Notes: generated from the sequence alone by a model not told the origin. A stretch of 64,000 bases of DNA from Galbibacter pacificus (GCF_029603155.1 NZ_JAPMUA010000001.1:62001-126000); one strand, 5' to 3'. Positions 17,613 to 26,849 are shown, counted from the first letter of the stretch. Program-made: numbers and translations.

Positions 17613-18221
17613 CTACAAGTCTTCCAGCAATAGCAAATATAAGTTTTTTGAACTACTTCCGTAGGTAAGAAAATCTTTTTCTTCTTGTATGCTGAAGTGT
17701 TTAATGGTCGTGATGTTTGTGGGGATTTGATTTTTGTTTTTGTTTTTAATACCTCTGAGGCCTTCGCCAATGGTATCAACCAGCTGACTTGTAGTTGCAA
17801 AAATGATAAAATTGTCGGGAAGGTCGTTTAATTTACTTTCTTTAATTTGGTTGGACGAGATAAGAATGGCACCATTGTCTGCAACAAGGTTTTCACATGG
17901 GGAAAGCAATAAGGTGGCGTTATGGCAATTGTTGGAATTACTAAACTTGTATTTTTTAAAAAGATCGTTCAGTTTTGGGTCCAAACAGCATATATGTTCT
18001 TTTGTCCAGTTATTTTCTGATAAAATATTGTTGAAGCATTCATGAATTTCCTCCAATGAGTCGCAATAAAGAAACTTGCCACCATTTTTTTTGAAGTTTA
18101 TGGTGAATTTTTCATCTGTAGGAAGCTTTATTTCCGGCATAAACTTTCCTCTTTCATCAGCTCCTGTGCCAGACGCTTCTTTCTTTTGTTTAGATCCGAA
18201 AAGTTTTTTAAATAAGCTCAT
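17613..18221 (-). CDS. LUD-domain (LutC/DUF162-like) protein
   Basis: This 202-residue protein has a charged N-terminal tail (residues 1-50) and a LUD domain. The hallmark is VADNGAILISSNQIK near 113-127, followed by LPDNFIIFATTSQLVDTI near 133-150, as in LutC. LutB/LutC proteins serve lactate utilisation, but no lutA or lutB is nearby and the protein lacks iron-sulfur motifs. It lies between the ftsH terminator and cdsA (46-bp gap), so it may be the first gene of the lipid operon. The function is unknown. Confidence 0.8.
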   Translation of the reverse strand: MSLFKKLFGSKQKKEASGTGADERGKFMPEIKLPTDEKFTINFKKNGGKFLYCDSLEEIHECFNNILSENNWTKEHICCLDPKLNDLFKKYKFSNSNNCHNATLLLSPCENLVADNGAILISSNQIKESKLNDLPDNFIIFATTSQLVDTIGEGLRGIKNKNKNQIPTNITTIKHFSIQEEKDFLTYGSSSKNLYLLLLEDL

Positions 18222-18302
18222 TCTGATTTTATGGGGGAATTATTTTTTATTTTTTCAAATTTTTGATATATAAATGTATAAAATTATTAATGATAACGAA
18301 GA

Positions 18303-18336
18303 AAACGGGAGTAAATTTTGTAAACTACTCCCGTTT
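18303..18336 (-). terminator. Terminator after ftsH
   Basis: AAACGGGAGTA and TACTCCCGTTT form an 11-bp stem with a 12-base loop, four bases past the ftsH stop on the minus strand and followed by TTCTTCG. Confidence 0.72.
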
Positions 18337-18340
18337 GTTA

Positions 18341-20293
18341 TTATTTATTTTCAAGTAATGTTTGTTCTTCTTTCTCAAAAGGGCGCTTTCCAAAAATTCT
18401 TTCAAGGTCATCTTTAAAAATCACTTCTTTTTCAAGTAAATGCTCTGCCAGTTCGGTAAGCTTGTCTTTGTTTTCTTCCAATAATTTTACGGCCCTTATA
18501 TATTGTTCTTCTATTATTTTAGAGATTTCTTTGTCTATAAGCTGAGCTGTCTCTTCGCTATATGGTTTCGAGAAATTATAATCGGTTTGTCCGCTGGAAT
18601 CGTAATACGTTAGGTTCCCGATCTTTTCATTTAGACCATATATGGTTACCATGGCTCTGGCTTGTTTTGTAACCTTTTCCAGATCGCTTAATGCGCCAGT
18701 TGATATTTTGTTGAAGATTACCTTTTCTGCAGCCCTGCCGCCTAATGTAGCGCACATTTCGTCTGCCATTTGCTCGGGCCTTACAATAAGCCTTTCTTCG
18801 GGCAGGTACCAGGCAGCTCCCAAACTTTGTCCGCGGGGAACAATAGTCACTTTTACCAATGGTGCAGCATGCTCGAGCATCCAGCTTACGGTAGCATGGC
18901 CTGCTTCGTGAAAAGCAATTGTTTTCTTTTCGCCGGGCGTAATAATTTTGTTCTTTTTCTCAAGTCCGCCAACAATCCTGTCTACGGCATCTAGGAACGA
19001 TTGTTTGTCTACGGCTTTTTTACCATTTCTAGCAGCAATTAAAGCAGCTTCGTTACAAACGTTTGCAATATCGGCACCGGAAAACCCTGGGGTTTGTTTT
19101 GCCAAAAATTCCAAGTCCAATGTTTCGGCGGTTTTAATAGGTCTTAAGTGCACCTCAAAAATCTCTTTACGCTCCCTCACATCGGGAAGGTCAACAAATA
19201 TTTGACGGTCAAAACGTCCGGCGCGCATCAATGCTTTGTCCAGAATATCGGCCCTATTGGTTGCGGCCAAGACAATTACGTTTGTATTGGTGCCAAAGCC
19301 ATCCATTTCGGTTAAAAGCTGGTTTAAGGTATTTTCGCGTTCGTCGTTGCTTCCGGTAAAGTTGTTTTTTCCCCGTGCCCTACCAATGGCATCAATTTCG
19401 TCAATAAAGATAATGGCAGGCGATTTATCTTTAGCTTGTTTAAATAGATCACGGACCCTTGATGCTCCCACACCAACGAACATTTCAACAAAATCCGATC
19501 CCGATAGGGAAAAGAAAGGAACTTTTGCTTCTCCAGCAACTGCTTTTGCCAATAAGGTTTTACCTGTACCGGGAGACCCTACTAACAATGCTCCTTTTGG
19601 AATTTTACCTCCCAATGAGGTATATTTTTCGGGGTTTTTCAAGAAATCTACAATTTCCTGCACTTCTTCTTTTGCGCCTTCCAATCCGGCAACATCTTTA
19701 AATGTTACCTTCATATCGGTTTTTTCATCAAATAGGCGTGCTTTAGATTTCCCTATGTTAAATATTTGCCCGCCTGCACCTCCAGCGGCACCTCCGGACA
19801 TTCTTCGCATTAAGAAAATCCATATACCAATGATAAGCACAAAGGGAAGGATGGAGAATAACAGTTCTCCAAAAAGGTTGGATTCCTGCTCGTATTCTAC
19901 CGAAGCAGAGAGTTTGTTATCGTGAATGGTTTTCTTGATATCGTTCTCGAAATTCTGCAAATCGCCATATTTTAATTGATATTGCGGGATTTGCGTGCTC
20001 GATGGGATTAATGTTTTGCTAAGTGCATTTTTATGAATGTCTTTTTCTTTGGCCTGTTTTGTCAAGTATACCTTGGCCTGCCTTGCATTGGTAATAATCT
20101 GTATTTTACTTACATCGCCTTCTTTTAGGTATTCTTGCAATTTTGCGGGCGTGATGTCGGGTGGGGTTTGCCAGCCGCTACTGCCAGAAAAAAATTGCAT
20201 GCCTATAATTATAACCAATATAGCTCCGTAAATCCAATATGAACTGAATTTAGGTTTCTTTGGGTTTGTATTGTTACTGTTCTCTTTTGCCAT
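18341..20293 (-). CDS. ftsH: ATP-dependent zinc metalloprotease FtsH
   Basis: FtsH is a hexameric membrane AAA+ protease that removes misfolded membrane proteins and regulatory proteins. It is 650 residues. Membrane helices lie at 19-36 and about 143-162 with a periplasmic domain between them. Walker A is GSPGTGKT (239-246), Walker B is IIFIDE (295-300), and the SRH contains ATNRADILDKALMRAGRFDR. The zinc motif HEAGH is at 462-466 and the third ligand is the Asp in SDLEKVTKQA. It follows rsfS on the same strand, with a terminator of its own downstream. Confidence 0.98.
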   Translation of the reverse strand: MAKENSNNTNPKKPKFSSYWIYGAILVIIIGMQFFSGSSGWQTPPDITPAKLQEYLKEGDVSKIQIITNARQAKVYLTKQAKEKDIHKNALSKTLIPSSTQIPQYQLKYGDLQNFENDIKKTIHDNKLSASVEYEQESNLFGELLFSILPFVLIIGIWIFLMRRMSGGAAGGAGGQIFNIGKSKARLFDEKTDMKVTFKDVAGLEGAKEEVQEIVDFLKNPEKYTSLGGKIPKGALLVGSPGTGKTLLAKAVAGEAKVPFFSLSGSDFVEMFVGVGASRVRDLFKQAKDKSPAIIFIDEIDAIGRARGKNNFTGSNDERENTLNQLLTEMDGFGTNTNVIVLAATNRADILDKALMRAGRFDRQIFVDLPDVRERKEIFEVHLRPIKTAETLDLEFLAKQTPGFSGADIANVCNEAALIAARNGKKAVDKQSFLDAVDRIVGGLEKKNKIITPGEKKTIAFHEAGHATVSWMLEHAAPLVKVTIVPRGQSLGAAWYLPEERLIVRPEQMADEMCATLGGRAAEKVIFNKISTGALSDLEKVTKQARAMVTIYGLNEKIGNLTYYDSSGQTDYNFSKPYSEETAQLIDKEISKIIEEQYIRAVKLLEENKDKLTELAEHLLEKEVIFKDDLERIFGKRPFEKEEQTLLENK

Positions 20294-20382
20294 TAATTTT
20301 TTATTCTTGTCCGGCCTTTGTGTATACCAGGCCCGATAATGTTTCGAAATATCTTAATCCTTGTTTTTAAATGCGCGGTAAT

Positions 20383-20751
20383 TTAGTTTGACGAAATCGC
20401 GGTTAGCTTTGCGTCGCCCCATAATCCTTCAATGTCGTAATATTCTCTTATATGTTTTTGAAAAACATGAACAACCACATTTACATAATCCATCAGTACC
20501 CATTCGGCATTCTCTGTACCTTCTACATGCCATGGTTTGTCTTTAATTTCTCGGCTGACAATTTTTTGAATGGAATTTACGATGGCGTTTACCTGTGTGT
20601 TCGAAGTACCATTACAGATTATGAAGTAATCGCAAACCGTATTTTCAATATCTCTTAAATCCAAAATATTTACATCTTTCCCCTTAACCTCTTCAATCCC
20701 TTTTAAGATAACTGTTATTAATTGATCTGCGCTACTATTCGTTTTTGCCAT
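20383..20751 (-). CDS. rsfS: Ribosome silencing factor RsfS
   Basis: RsfS binds ribosomal protein L14 (uL14) and blocks joining of the 30S and 50S subunits in poor nutrition. The 122-residue protein shows the family core: VCDYFIICNGTSNTQVNAI, DKPWHVEGTENAEWVLMDY, and VVHVFQKHIREYYDIEGLWGDA. It lies 89 bp upstream of ftsH on the same strand, and a TAnnTTTG box precedes it. It is divergent from birA. Confidence 0.96.
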   Translation of the reverse strand: MAKTNSSADQLITVILKGIEEVKGKDVNILDLRDIENTVCDYFIICNGTSNTQVNAIVNSIQKIVSREIKDKPWHVEGTENAEWVLMDYVNVVVHVFQKHIREYYDIEGLWGDAKLTAISSN

Positions 20752-20769
20752 TAAAAATTTTTATTTTCA

Positions 20770-20777
20770 CAAAGTTA
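20770..20777 (-). promoter_or_regulatory. TAnnTTTG box for rsfS
   Basis: TAACTTTG on the minus strand lies 18 bp upstream of the rsfS ATG. A TTG element is seen about 25 bp further upstream, slightly long for the consensus. Confidence 0.6.
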
Positions 20778-20844
20778 TTATTTTTTTAGCTTTTTGACTA
20801 TTCAAATTAACATAACATTACATATTTCTAATGTAGTAATTTAA

Positions 20845-21576
20845 ATGAATTTAATCAAACTTGATGCCACCGATTCAACCAACTCCTTTTTAAGGCAGCT
20901 GGCAATACAAAAAGAACTCGAGGATTATACCGTTGTAACCACAAACAGACAAGATGCCGGAAGGGGGCAAATGGGTACAAAATGGGTTTCTGAAGCTGGG
21001 AAAAACCTTACGTTTAGCGTTTTTAAGCGAATTGAATGCCTCGATAAAGACGAGCTTTTTTATTTAAGCATGGCCGTATCTTTGGCCATTTACGACACCC
21101 TAGTTTATTTTACAATCCCTCAATTAAAAATAAAATGGCCAAACGACATTTTGTCAGTCAACAGCAAGATATGCGGTATTTTAATCGAAAGCATTATACA
21201 AAACGGGAAATTAAGTGCTTCCATAATAGGGGTGGGACTTAATTTAAACCAAACCAATTTCGACGGTGTTACCAATGCTTCTTCCCTAAAGAAAATTACC
21301 GGGGTCTACTATCAAAAAGACGAAGTATTGCTAAAGATCATCGAGAATATTAAAAAATACGAGGCCTGGATTGTTAACAGAGAGCTTTCAAAACTTAAAA
21401 AGGCATACGAAAGAAACCTTTTCAGAAGAAATAAACCTTCCACCTTTAAGCTGAACAACGGCACCCTCATTATGGGCTTCATCAAGGGCGTGGCAAACAA
21501 TGGCTGTTTAAAGGTGCTTATGGAAGACAACGTAATGAAAGAGTTCGATTTAAAAGAATTGAAGCTGCTTTATTGA
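20845..21576 (+). CDS. birA: Biotin--[acetyl-CoA-carboxylase] ligase (no HTH domain)
   Basis: This enzyme makes biotinyl-AMP and transfers biotin to carboxyl carrier proteins. The 243-residue form starts directly in the catalytic domain (LDATDSTNSFLRQ) and has no N-terminal helix-turn-helix, so it cannot repress transcription as E. coli BirA does. The biotin/ATP loop GRGQMGTKW matches GRGRxGxxW at residues 33-41. KIKWPNDILSVNSKICGILIES near 92-113 carries the active-site lysine. The short C-terminal SH3-like domain follows. It is divergent from rsfS and followed by a low-complexity spacer. Confidence 0.95.
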   Translation: MNLIKLDATDSTNSFLRQLAIQKELEDYTVVTTNRQDAGRGQMGTKWVSEAGKNLTFSVFKRIECLDKDELFYLSMAVSLAIYDTLVYFTIPQLKIKWPNDILSVNSKICGILIESIIQNGKLSASIIGVGLNLNQTNFDGVTNASSLKKITGVYYQKDEVLLKIIENIKKYEAWIVNRELSKLKKAYERNLFRRNKPSTFKLNNGTLIMGFIKGVANNGCLKVLMEDNVMKEFDLKELKLLY

Positions 21577-21706
21577 GTTGAGGGTTTAGGGTTGAGAGTC
21601 CAGAGGTGCAAAGGTTCAAAGTCACATCCCAGATAACCAATACCAAATAACTATTCCCTTATCCCTAATCACTGTTCCCTAATTCCTATCAACTATCAAC
21701 AAAAAC
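21577..21706. repeat. Low-complexity spacer of degenerate CCCTAAT/TATCAAC-type short repeats
   Basis: The spacer between birA and the ABC gene is built from imperfect short words: GAGGGTTTAGGGTTGAGAG, then GGTTCAAAG, then TTCCCTTATCCCTAATCACTG, TTCCCTAATTCCTATCAAC and TATCAAC again. No open frame or hairpin explains it. I have seen this style of semi-repetitive spacer in other flavobacterial genomes; origin unknown. Confidence 0.5.
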
Positions 21707-22474
21707 CTAATTCCCTTCCTTTAAATATGTATCGCGTACTTTTTTAAACAAATCAGACGAGTACACAAAATTGGTAACGGCCTCGTTGTCGGTTTTAAAT
21801 ATTTCTTTGTTGGTACCTTCCCATTCCTTGTAGCCATCTTTTAAAAAAACAATCTTCTCGCCAATTTCCATTACCGAGTTCATATCGTGCGTATTAATAA
21901 TGGTGGTAATATTGTATTCTTGGGTAATTTCATGTATCAAATTATCTATTACAATGGCCGTTTTGGGGTCGAGGCCAGAGTTAGGTTCGTCGCAAAACAA
22001 GTATTTAGGCTTGTTTACAATGGCACGGGCAATGGCAACGCGCTTTTGCATCCCCCCCGATATCTCAGAAGGCAGTTTGTTGTTGGCATCGACCAGGTTT
22101 ACTCTTTCCAGTACAATAGATGCCCGTTCGGCCATTTCGTTTTTAGAGAGTTTAGAGAACATCCGCAGGGGGAACATAACGTTTTCTATAACGGTCATGG
22201 AGTCAAAAAGGGCACTTCCTTGAAAAACCATGCCCATTTCCTGCCGCAGCTCGGTACGTTGGTCCTCGTCCATGTCGGCATAGGCACGGTCATTGTATAC
22301 AATCTTTCCTTGTTCGGGGCGGTGCAGCCCCAGCAGGCATTTTAGAAACACCGTTTTCCCCGAGCCGCTCTGCCCGATAATAAGGTTGGTCTTTCCTTTG
22401 TCAAAACACGTAGAGATGCCTTTCAATACCTCTGTATCTCCAAACGATTTATGTATATCTTCAACAATAATCAT
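21707..22474 (-). CDS. ABC transporter ATPase, MlaF-like
   Basis: This is the ATPase of a phospholipid-type (Mla/Mce) ABC importer or exporter. The start at the ATG at 22474 is chosen because it overlaps the permease stop by one base (TGATG) and begins directly with the nucleotide-binding domain MIIVEDIHKSFGDTEVL. Walker A is GQSGSGKT, the signature is SGGMQKR (SEISGGMQKRVAIARAI), and Walker B is YLFCDEPNSGLD. The MlaF-type phrase MVFQGSALFDSMTVIENVMFP is clear. The permease gene is immediately upstream; an MCE substrate-binding protein is not seen in the window. Confidence 0.92.
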   Translation of the reverse strand: MIIVEDIHKSFGDTEVLKGISTCFDKGKTNLIIGQSGSGKTVFLKCLLGLHRPEQGKIVYNDRAYADMDEDQRTELRQEMGMVFQGSALFDSMTVIENVMFPLRMFSKLSKNEMAERASIVLERVNLVDANNKLPSEISGGMQKRVAIARAIVNKPKYLFCDEPNSGLDPKTAIVIDNLIHEITQEYNITTIINTHDMNSVMEIGEKIVFLKDGYKEWEGTNKEIFKTDNEAVTNFVYSSDLFKKVRDTYLKEGN

Positions 22475-23211
22475 CAGCCTAACAACATTTGTGTGAGTAA
22501 ATAATTGGCAATAATAATGGCAACGCTCGTCCAAACAAACGAAGAAGTACTGGCCTTGCCCACTTCAAGTGCACCCCCTTTCATATAATACCCATAAAAG
22601 GAAGGGATAGTTGCCAAAATAAAAGCAAAAACAATAGTTTTGGTAAACGCATAAATAACATGAAAGGTGTTAAAATCTACCTGCAATCCCTTTATGAACT
22701 CGGCACTGGTACTGTAGCCACCAAAAACCGCGGCTATCCAACCACCAAGAATACCCATGTACATGGCAATGGCAATTACAAAAGGGTAGAGCATGAGCGC
22801 CACAATTTTAGGGAACACCAAATAATTCAATGAGTTCACCCCCATAACCTCCAAAGCATCTATCTGTTCAGTAACCCGCATGGTACCTATACTCGACGTA
22901 ATATAAGAACCCACCTTTCCCGCCATGATAATAGAGGTAAATGTGGGCGCAAACTCCAGGATTACCGACTGCCTCGTGGTAAAGCCTACCAGGTATTTCG
23001 GTATCAAGGGGTTATCTATGTTCAGGGCCGTCTGTATGGCAACTACACCGCCAATAAAAAAGGATATAAAGATAATAATACCCAACGACCCGTATATAAG
23101 ATCGTCTATTTCTTTAAAAATCAGGTTTTTAAGCATGGACCATTTTGTATGCCTGCTAAAAACTTCCTTTAGCATGATAAAATAACGCCCAAAATTTTCA
23201 ATATAAATCAT
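22474..23211 (-). CDS. ABC transporter permease, MlaE family
   Basis: This integral inner-membrane permease (about 245 residues, five to six helices) belongs to the MlaE/YrbE family, which moves lipids across the cell envelope. Diagnostic parts are FIGGVVAIQTALNIDNPLIPK, the following LEFAPTFTSIIMAGKVGSYI, and IGTMRVTEQIDALEVMGVN. The ATG at 23211 is preferred; an in-frame TTG at 23220 adds three residues. It forms a two-gene operon with the ATPase gene through a TGATG overlap. Confidence 0.93.
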   Translation of the reverse strand: MIYIENFGRYFIMLKEVFSRHTKWSMLKNLIFKEIDDLIYGSLGIIIFISFFIGGVVAIQTALNIDNPLIPKYLVGFTTRQSVILEFAPTFTSIIMAGKVGSYITSSIGTMRVTEQIDALEVMGVNSLNYLVFPKIVALMLYPFVIAIAMYMGILGGWIAAVFGGYSTSAEFIKGLQVDFNTFHVIYAFTKTIVFAFILATIPSFYGYYMKGGALEVGKASTSSFVWTSVAIIIANYLLTQMLLG

Positions 23212-23322
23212 GTAATTCAAATAGAACAGCTAAAGTAAAAAAATAAAATTACATCTCTTTTAACCAATATTTAAACTTCTCGTTATTTTAAATTGCTAGT
23301 TTTACAAAAATTAATAATCCTA

Positions 23323-24969
23323 ATGAAAAACTACGTATTATTGGGCCTTGCAATTATTGGCTTATCTACTGCCAAGGCCCAGGAAAAAACAGCAACTCAA
23401 TTGTACACAAGGCCAAAGCTCGTAGTAGGCATCATGGTAGACCAAATGCGCTACGACTACATCCCCCGTTTCTGGGAACGATACGGAAACAATGGTTTTA
23501 AACGCATGGTAAACGAAGGCTTTAACTGCAAGAACAACCATTTTAACTACATCCCCACCAAAACGGCCGTTGGGCACACCTCTGTATATACCGGGACCAC
23601 CCCAAAAATACATGGTATACTGGGGAACGATTGGTACGACAAAGAAGAAGAAAGGATGGTCTACTGTACCGAAGACGCTTCAGTAGCATCTCTTGGCACC
23701 ACCACCGATGCCGGAAAAATGTCGCCCAAAAGGATGCTATCCAGCACCATGACAGACCAGCTGAAGCTCGCCACCGTTTCCCGTGGCAAGGTAATAGGCG
23801 TATCGCTCAAGGATAGGGCCTCCATACTGCCCGCCGGGCACGCCGCTGATGCCGCATACTGGTTCCAGGGCGGAGACGAGGGGCACTGGATAACCAGTAC
23901 CTACTACATGGACAAGCTGCCAAAGTGGGTAGCCAAGTTCAACAAGTCCAATGCTGCCGAAAAATACAACAAAACATGGAATACCCTTTATGACATCAAT
24001 ACCTATACAGAGAGCATTGCAGACGACAACGAGTTTGAAGGCCCGTTTAAAGGTGAACAGGCACCCGTATTCCCGCACGACATACCCAAACTATGGAACG
24101 ACAACGGGAAATTCGACCTCCTCAAGGGCGTGCCCTATGGCAATTCCCTTACGGTAGACTTTGCAGAAGCCGCCATAGAAGGCGAAGAACTAGGGAAAGA
24201 CAATATAACCGATTTTCTCGCGGTAAGCTTCTCGGCCACCGATTACGTAGGCCACCGATTTGGCGTAAGCGCCAAAGAAACAGAAGATACGTACTTACGT
24301 TTGGACCAAGACCTGGCGAGACTCTTTGCCTATTTGGACAAACAAGTAGGCAAGGGCGAGTATACCGTTTTCCTTACTGCCGACCATGCCGCTGTTGAGG
24401 TACCAAGCTATTTGGAGAGCCTAAAAATACCCGGGGGGTACTTCAGCAAAAAGGAATTTTACGACCCCTTGAACAAATTTCTTTCCGAAACCTTCCATAG
24501 CGATAAGCTCATAAAAAACATGTCCAACGAACAAATATTCCTGGACCAAGAAGTAATCAAGTCGCTCGGGCTAACGTCCACAGAGGTTGAAAATGCAATA
24601 GCTAACGAAATAAAGAGCTATAAAAACATAGCCGAAGCATACACCGCAACCGCCATGAGGAATCAAGAATTTACACATGGCATTGCCCACAGCCTGCAAA
24701 TGGGCTACAACCAAAACGGGTCCGGGGACGTGCTTATTATACTGCGTCCGGGATACATTCCATCGACTTCCCGTACAGGCACAACGCACGGTTCCGGTTA
24801 TACATACGATACCCATACACCCCTGCTATTCTTTGGCAAGGGTATAAAACATGGGGCCACCGTAAAACGTACCGAAATACCCGACATAGCAAGTACCATA
24901 TGTGCCTTATTGGGTATAGAATTTACCAGCGGAAAAAGCGGAGAGCCCATACAAGAAGTATTGGAATAG
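23323..24969 (+). CDS. pafA: PafA-type alkaline phosphatase
   Basis: This is a secreted phosphomonoesterase of the alkaline phosphatase superfamily. I start it at the ATG at 23323, where a signal peptide begins (MKNYVLLGLAIIGLSTAKAQ); an upstream TTG frame is unlikely. Using this numbering the nucleophile is Thr79 (YIPTKTAVGHT), with Asn102 (GNDWYD), Lys163 and Arg165 (SLKDRASI) as phosphate contacts, matching the known PafA set. Zinc ligands appear in IMVDQMRYD, SATDYVGH, TADHAA and THGSGYTYDTH. PafA homologues are Pho-regulon-independent in some Bacteroidota; regulation here is not visible. Confidence 0.93.
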   Translation: MKNYVLLGLAIIGLSTAKAQEKTATQLYTRPKLVVGIMVDQMRYDYIPRFWERYGNNGFKRMVNEGFNCKNNHFNYIPTKTAVGHTSVYTGTTPKIHGILGNDWYDKEEERMVYCTEDASVASLGTTTDAGKMSPKRMLSSTMTDQLKLATVSRGKVIGVSLKDRASILPAGHAADAAYWFQGGDEGHWITSTYYMDKLPKWVAKFNKSNAAEKYNKTWNTLYDINTYTESIADDNEFEGPFKGEQAPVFPHDIPKLWNDNGKFDLLKGVPYGNSLTVDFAEAAIEGEELGKDNITDFLAVSFSATDYVGHRFGVSAKETEDTYLRLDQDLARLFAYLDKQVGKGEYTVFLTADHAAVEVPSYLESLKIPGGYFSKKEFYDPLNKFLSETFHSDKLIKNMSNEQIFLDQEVIKSLGLTSTEVENAIANEIKSYKNIAEAYTATAMRNQEFTHGIAHSLQMGYNQNGSGDVLIILRPGYIPSTSRTGTTHGSGYTYDTHTPLLFFGKGIKHGATVKRTEIPDIASTICALLGIEFTSGKSGEPIQEVLE

Positions 24970-25456
24970 ATTTTATAAGAAGTTGCCGATTGACTAAAAG
25001 GCATTGCGGTGTGTATCATATGTAGCAATGTCTTTTATGAGTTCCTTCTAGAGATGTATCGTCTGGAGATACTGTTTCAATCGGAGCTAGAAAAAGAACA
25101 AACCATCCTATGGGGTTTTATTTCCCCTAGGGTGGTTTTCTTTTTGCAAAACAAATAAGTGCTCATCCCGAAATAGTGCAGGGCCGTTATCTTCAATACA
25201 GCACTCATTTGCCTATAGCAGCAATACCAAGCAAAGTAATAGGTTATATGTATATGGAAGCAGGGGGTCCCATCACGAATTAAATAAAGATAAAGTAAGT
25301 GTTAAGCATAGATAAGAGGCATGAAGTCTTACAGAGCCTCGCACAAAATGAAACTTTTAAATAAAGAGTCAGTTAAAAACCCCCGCAAGTCTTTTAACCT
25401 TGTTGGGCTTTCCTAATGAAATAATGCACACTCATAAAGTTAAGAACGGACATGTG
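24970..25456. other. Unexplained 487-bp intergenic region
   Basis: No open frame with coding character is seen in either strand. It contains the pafA terminator at 25100-25146, a small dyad (GTATC/GATAC near 25055-25071), and no recognisable repeat or RNA gene. It may contain a small RNA or decayed sequence. Confidence 0.45.
25100..25146 (+). terminator. Terminator downstream of pafA
   Basis: AAACCATCCTATGGGG pairs with CCCCTAGGGTGGTTT around a 7-8-base loop and is followed by TTCTTTTT. Confidence 0.75.
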
Positions 25457-26308
25457 CTATAAAAATTTCCTTTTAATATTTTCCATACGGTAATTTCTAA
25501 TAAAGGCACCTTCTTTTTGAGTAACAAGAAAAGGGGCTTTTTCTTTTTTGGCATTAAAATAGCCTTTCAGGTTATCTATAAAAATTTGTACTTTTTTTTG
25601 TTTCCATGCCATTTTTCCAGAGGCAATGGCGGTAATTAATAAACCGTACCGCATGGTGTACATGGCCTTTCCCTGAAGCATACGCGCCTTTTTGTTATAA
25701 GATGCTCCGGTGGGGCGCAAATGTTTTACCTTTAAAGAGGTAGCTGTATATATTTCAAAATCATGATAACGGGCAAGCAGTTCGTCTACGGTATCCCATC
25801 CCATGGCGCACCGTAGTCCGCCAATAGCTTTATAGCAGTCCTTGGTATAGGCCTTAAAGGCGCCACGAACATGGTCGTTCCCCATAGGATGGTTGAGCTT
25901 CCATGCACCGTTATTGGTTTGTTCATAAGCAAAGCCGCCGGCAATACCTACATGGGGTTGTTGATTGAAAATACGGGCAATGGTTTCAAAATACGTATCG
26001 GGCAGGATAAGATCGGCGTCCAGCTTTACCAAAAAACCGTATTGATCGTCAAGAACGGCCAGGCCTTTGTTAAAAGCATTAATTACCTTGCTCCCCGGCA
26101 TATGTTCTTTTGTAGAAGTTACATTGAGCTTGGTTATATAGGCATGTTGTTGGGCAAAAGTATCTATAATGGTTTCGGTAGCATCGGTAGAATTATCGTT
26201 TACAACTACCACACGTTTGGGCAAAAGCGTTTGACATGCAATACTTTCCAGTGTATACTTTAAAAAAATTTCTTCGTTATGGGCAGGAATAACAATGTAG
26301 TAGTTCAT
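25457..26308 (-). CDS. Family 2 glycosyltransferase
   Basis: This 283-residue GT-A enzyme transfers a sugar from a nucleotide donor. The N-terminus is typical (YYIVIPAHNEEIFLKYTLES), with VVVNDNSTDAT near 34-44 and the DxD-type metal motif KLDADLILP near 95. A further conserved stretch is AIGGLRCAMGWDTVDELLAR near 161-180. There is no membrane helix. It is the last gene of a three-gene minus-strand unit with a methyltransferase and a KAS III homologue (12-bp gap). Acceptor and sugar are unknown. Confidence 0.9.
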   Translation of the reverse strand: MNYYIVIPAHNEEIFLKYTLESIACQTLLPKRVVVVNDNSTDATETIIDTFAQQHAYITKLNVTSTKEHMPGSKVINAFNKGLAVLDDQYGFLVKLDADLILPDTYFETIARIFNQQPHVGIAGGFAYEQTNNGAWKLNHPMGNDHVRGAFKAYTKDCYKAIGGLRCAMGWDTVDELLARYHDFEIYTATSLKVKHLRPTGASYNKKARMLQGKAMYTMRYGLLITAIASGKMAWKQKKVQIFIDNLKGYFNAKKEKAPFLVTQKEGAFIRNYRMENIKRKFL

Positions 26309-26320
26309 TATAAAAAGTCG

Positions 26321-26848
26321 TTACTTTTTAATCCTTTCGGCATATATTATATAATAGCGTGGTGTAAAAGACCGCAACAATGGCCTAAAGCCTATTTTTT
26401 TGACCGGGTTGGTAAACTTTTCCCGTTTTTTAATCTCCCATCCGGCCTTTTCAAGAAGCCAGTCAAACTGCCAATCTTCAAATTCGTGGTAATGCCTGTC
26501 CCATGCATCGGTTTTACTTCTGTATGCAGGAGCAAACCACAACCTTAACGGCACCGAAGCAACAAGCTTGTTGCCCTTTATTTTTGTTAAGGCGTTAAAA
26601 GGAGCAATAAGGTGTTCGAAAATTTCGAATGCGGTAACTACATCGGCATGGGTGCCTTCAACAGTACGAAAATCAACATCCAAATCTTCGCCCTTGGTAT
26701 TGGCAACGTGGTAACCACGGTCCTGCATTATCTTGCTAAACGGGTTTTCAATGCCAAGGTCCAATACATTGGCCGGGGCCGGGACGGTAGCTTCTAGAAA
26801 TTCAATGGTTTTTTTATAGCGCTTGTTAGGAAAGCTATTTTCGTACAT
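26321..26848 (-). CDS. Class I SAM-dependent methyltransferase
   Basis: This protein of about 175 residues has a Rossmann methyltransferase fold. The SAM-binding motif is NVLDLGIENPFS, followed by the acidic post-motif GEDLDVDFRTVEG and VVTAFEIFEHLIAPFNAL (motif II/III). I start it at the ATG at 26848, one base after the KAS III stop (TAGTATG); an upstream ATG at 26872 would overlap that gene. It lies between a KAS III and a glycosyltransferase gene, so it may methylate an acyl or glycosylated product of that pathway (inference). Confidence 0.85.
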   Translation of the reverse strand: MYENSFPNKRYKKTIEFLEATVPAPANVLDLGIENPFSKIMQDRGYHVANTKGEDLDVDFRTVEGTHADVVTAFEIFEHLIAPFNALTKIKGNKLVASVPLRLWFAPAYRSKTDAWDRHYHEFEDWQFDWLLEKAGWEIKKREKFTNPVKKIGFRPLLRSFTPRYYIIYAERIKK

Positions 26849-26849
26849 A

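Noticed and set aside
19236..19925. A 229-codon plus-strand frame inside ftsH
   Set aside because: It is antisense to a highly conserved FtsH core and reflects codon structure on the other strand.
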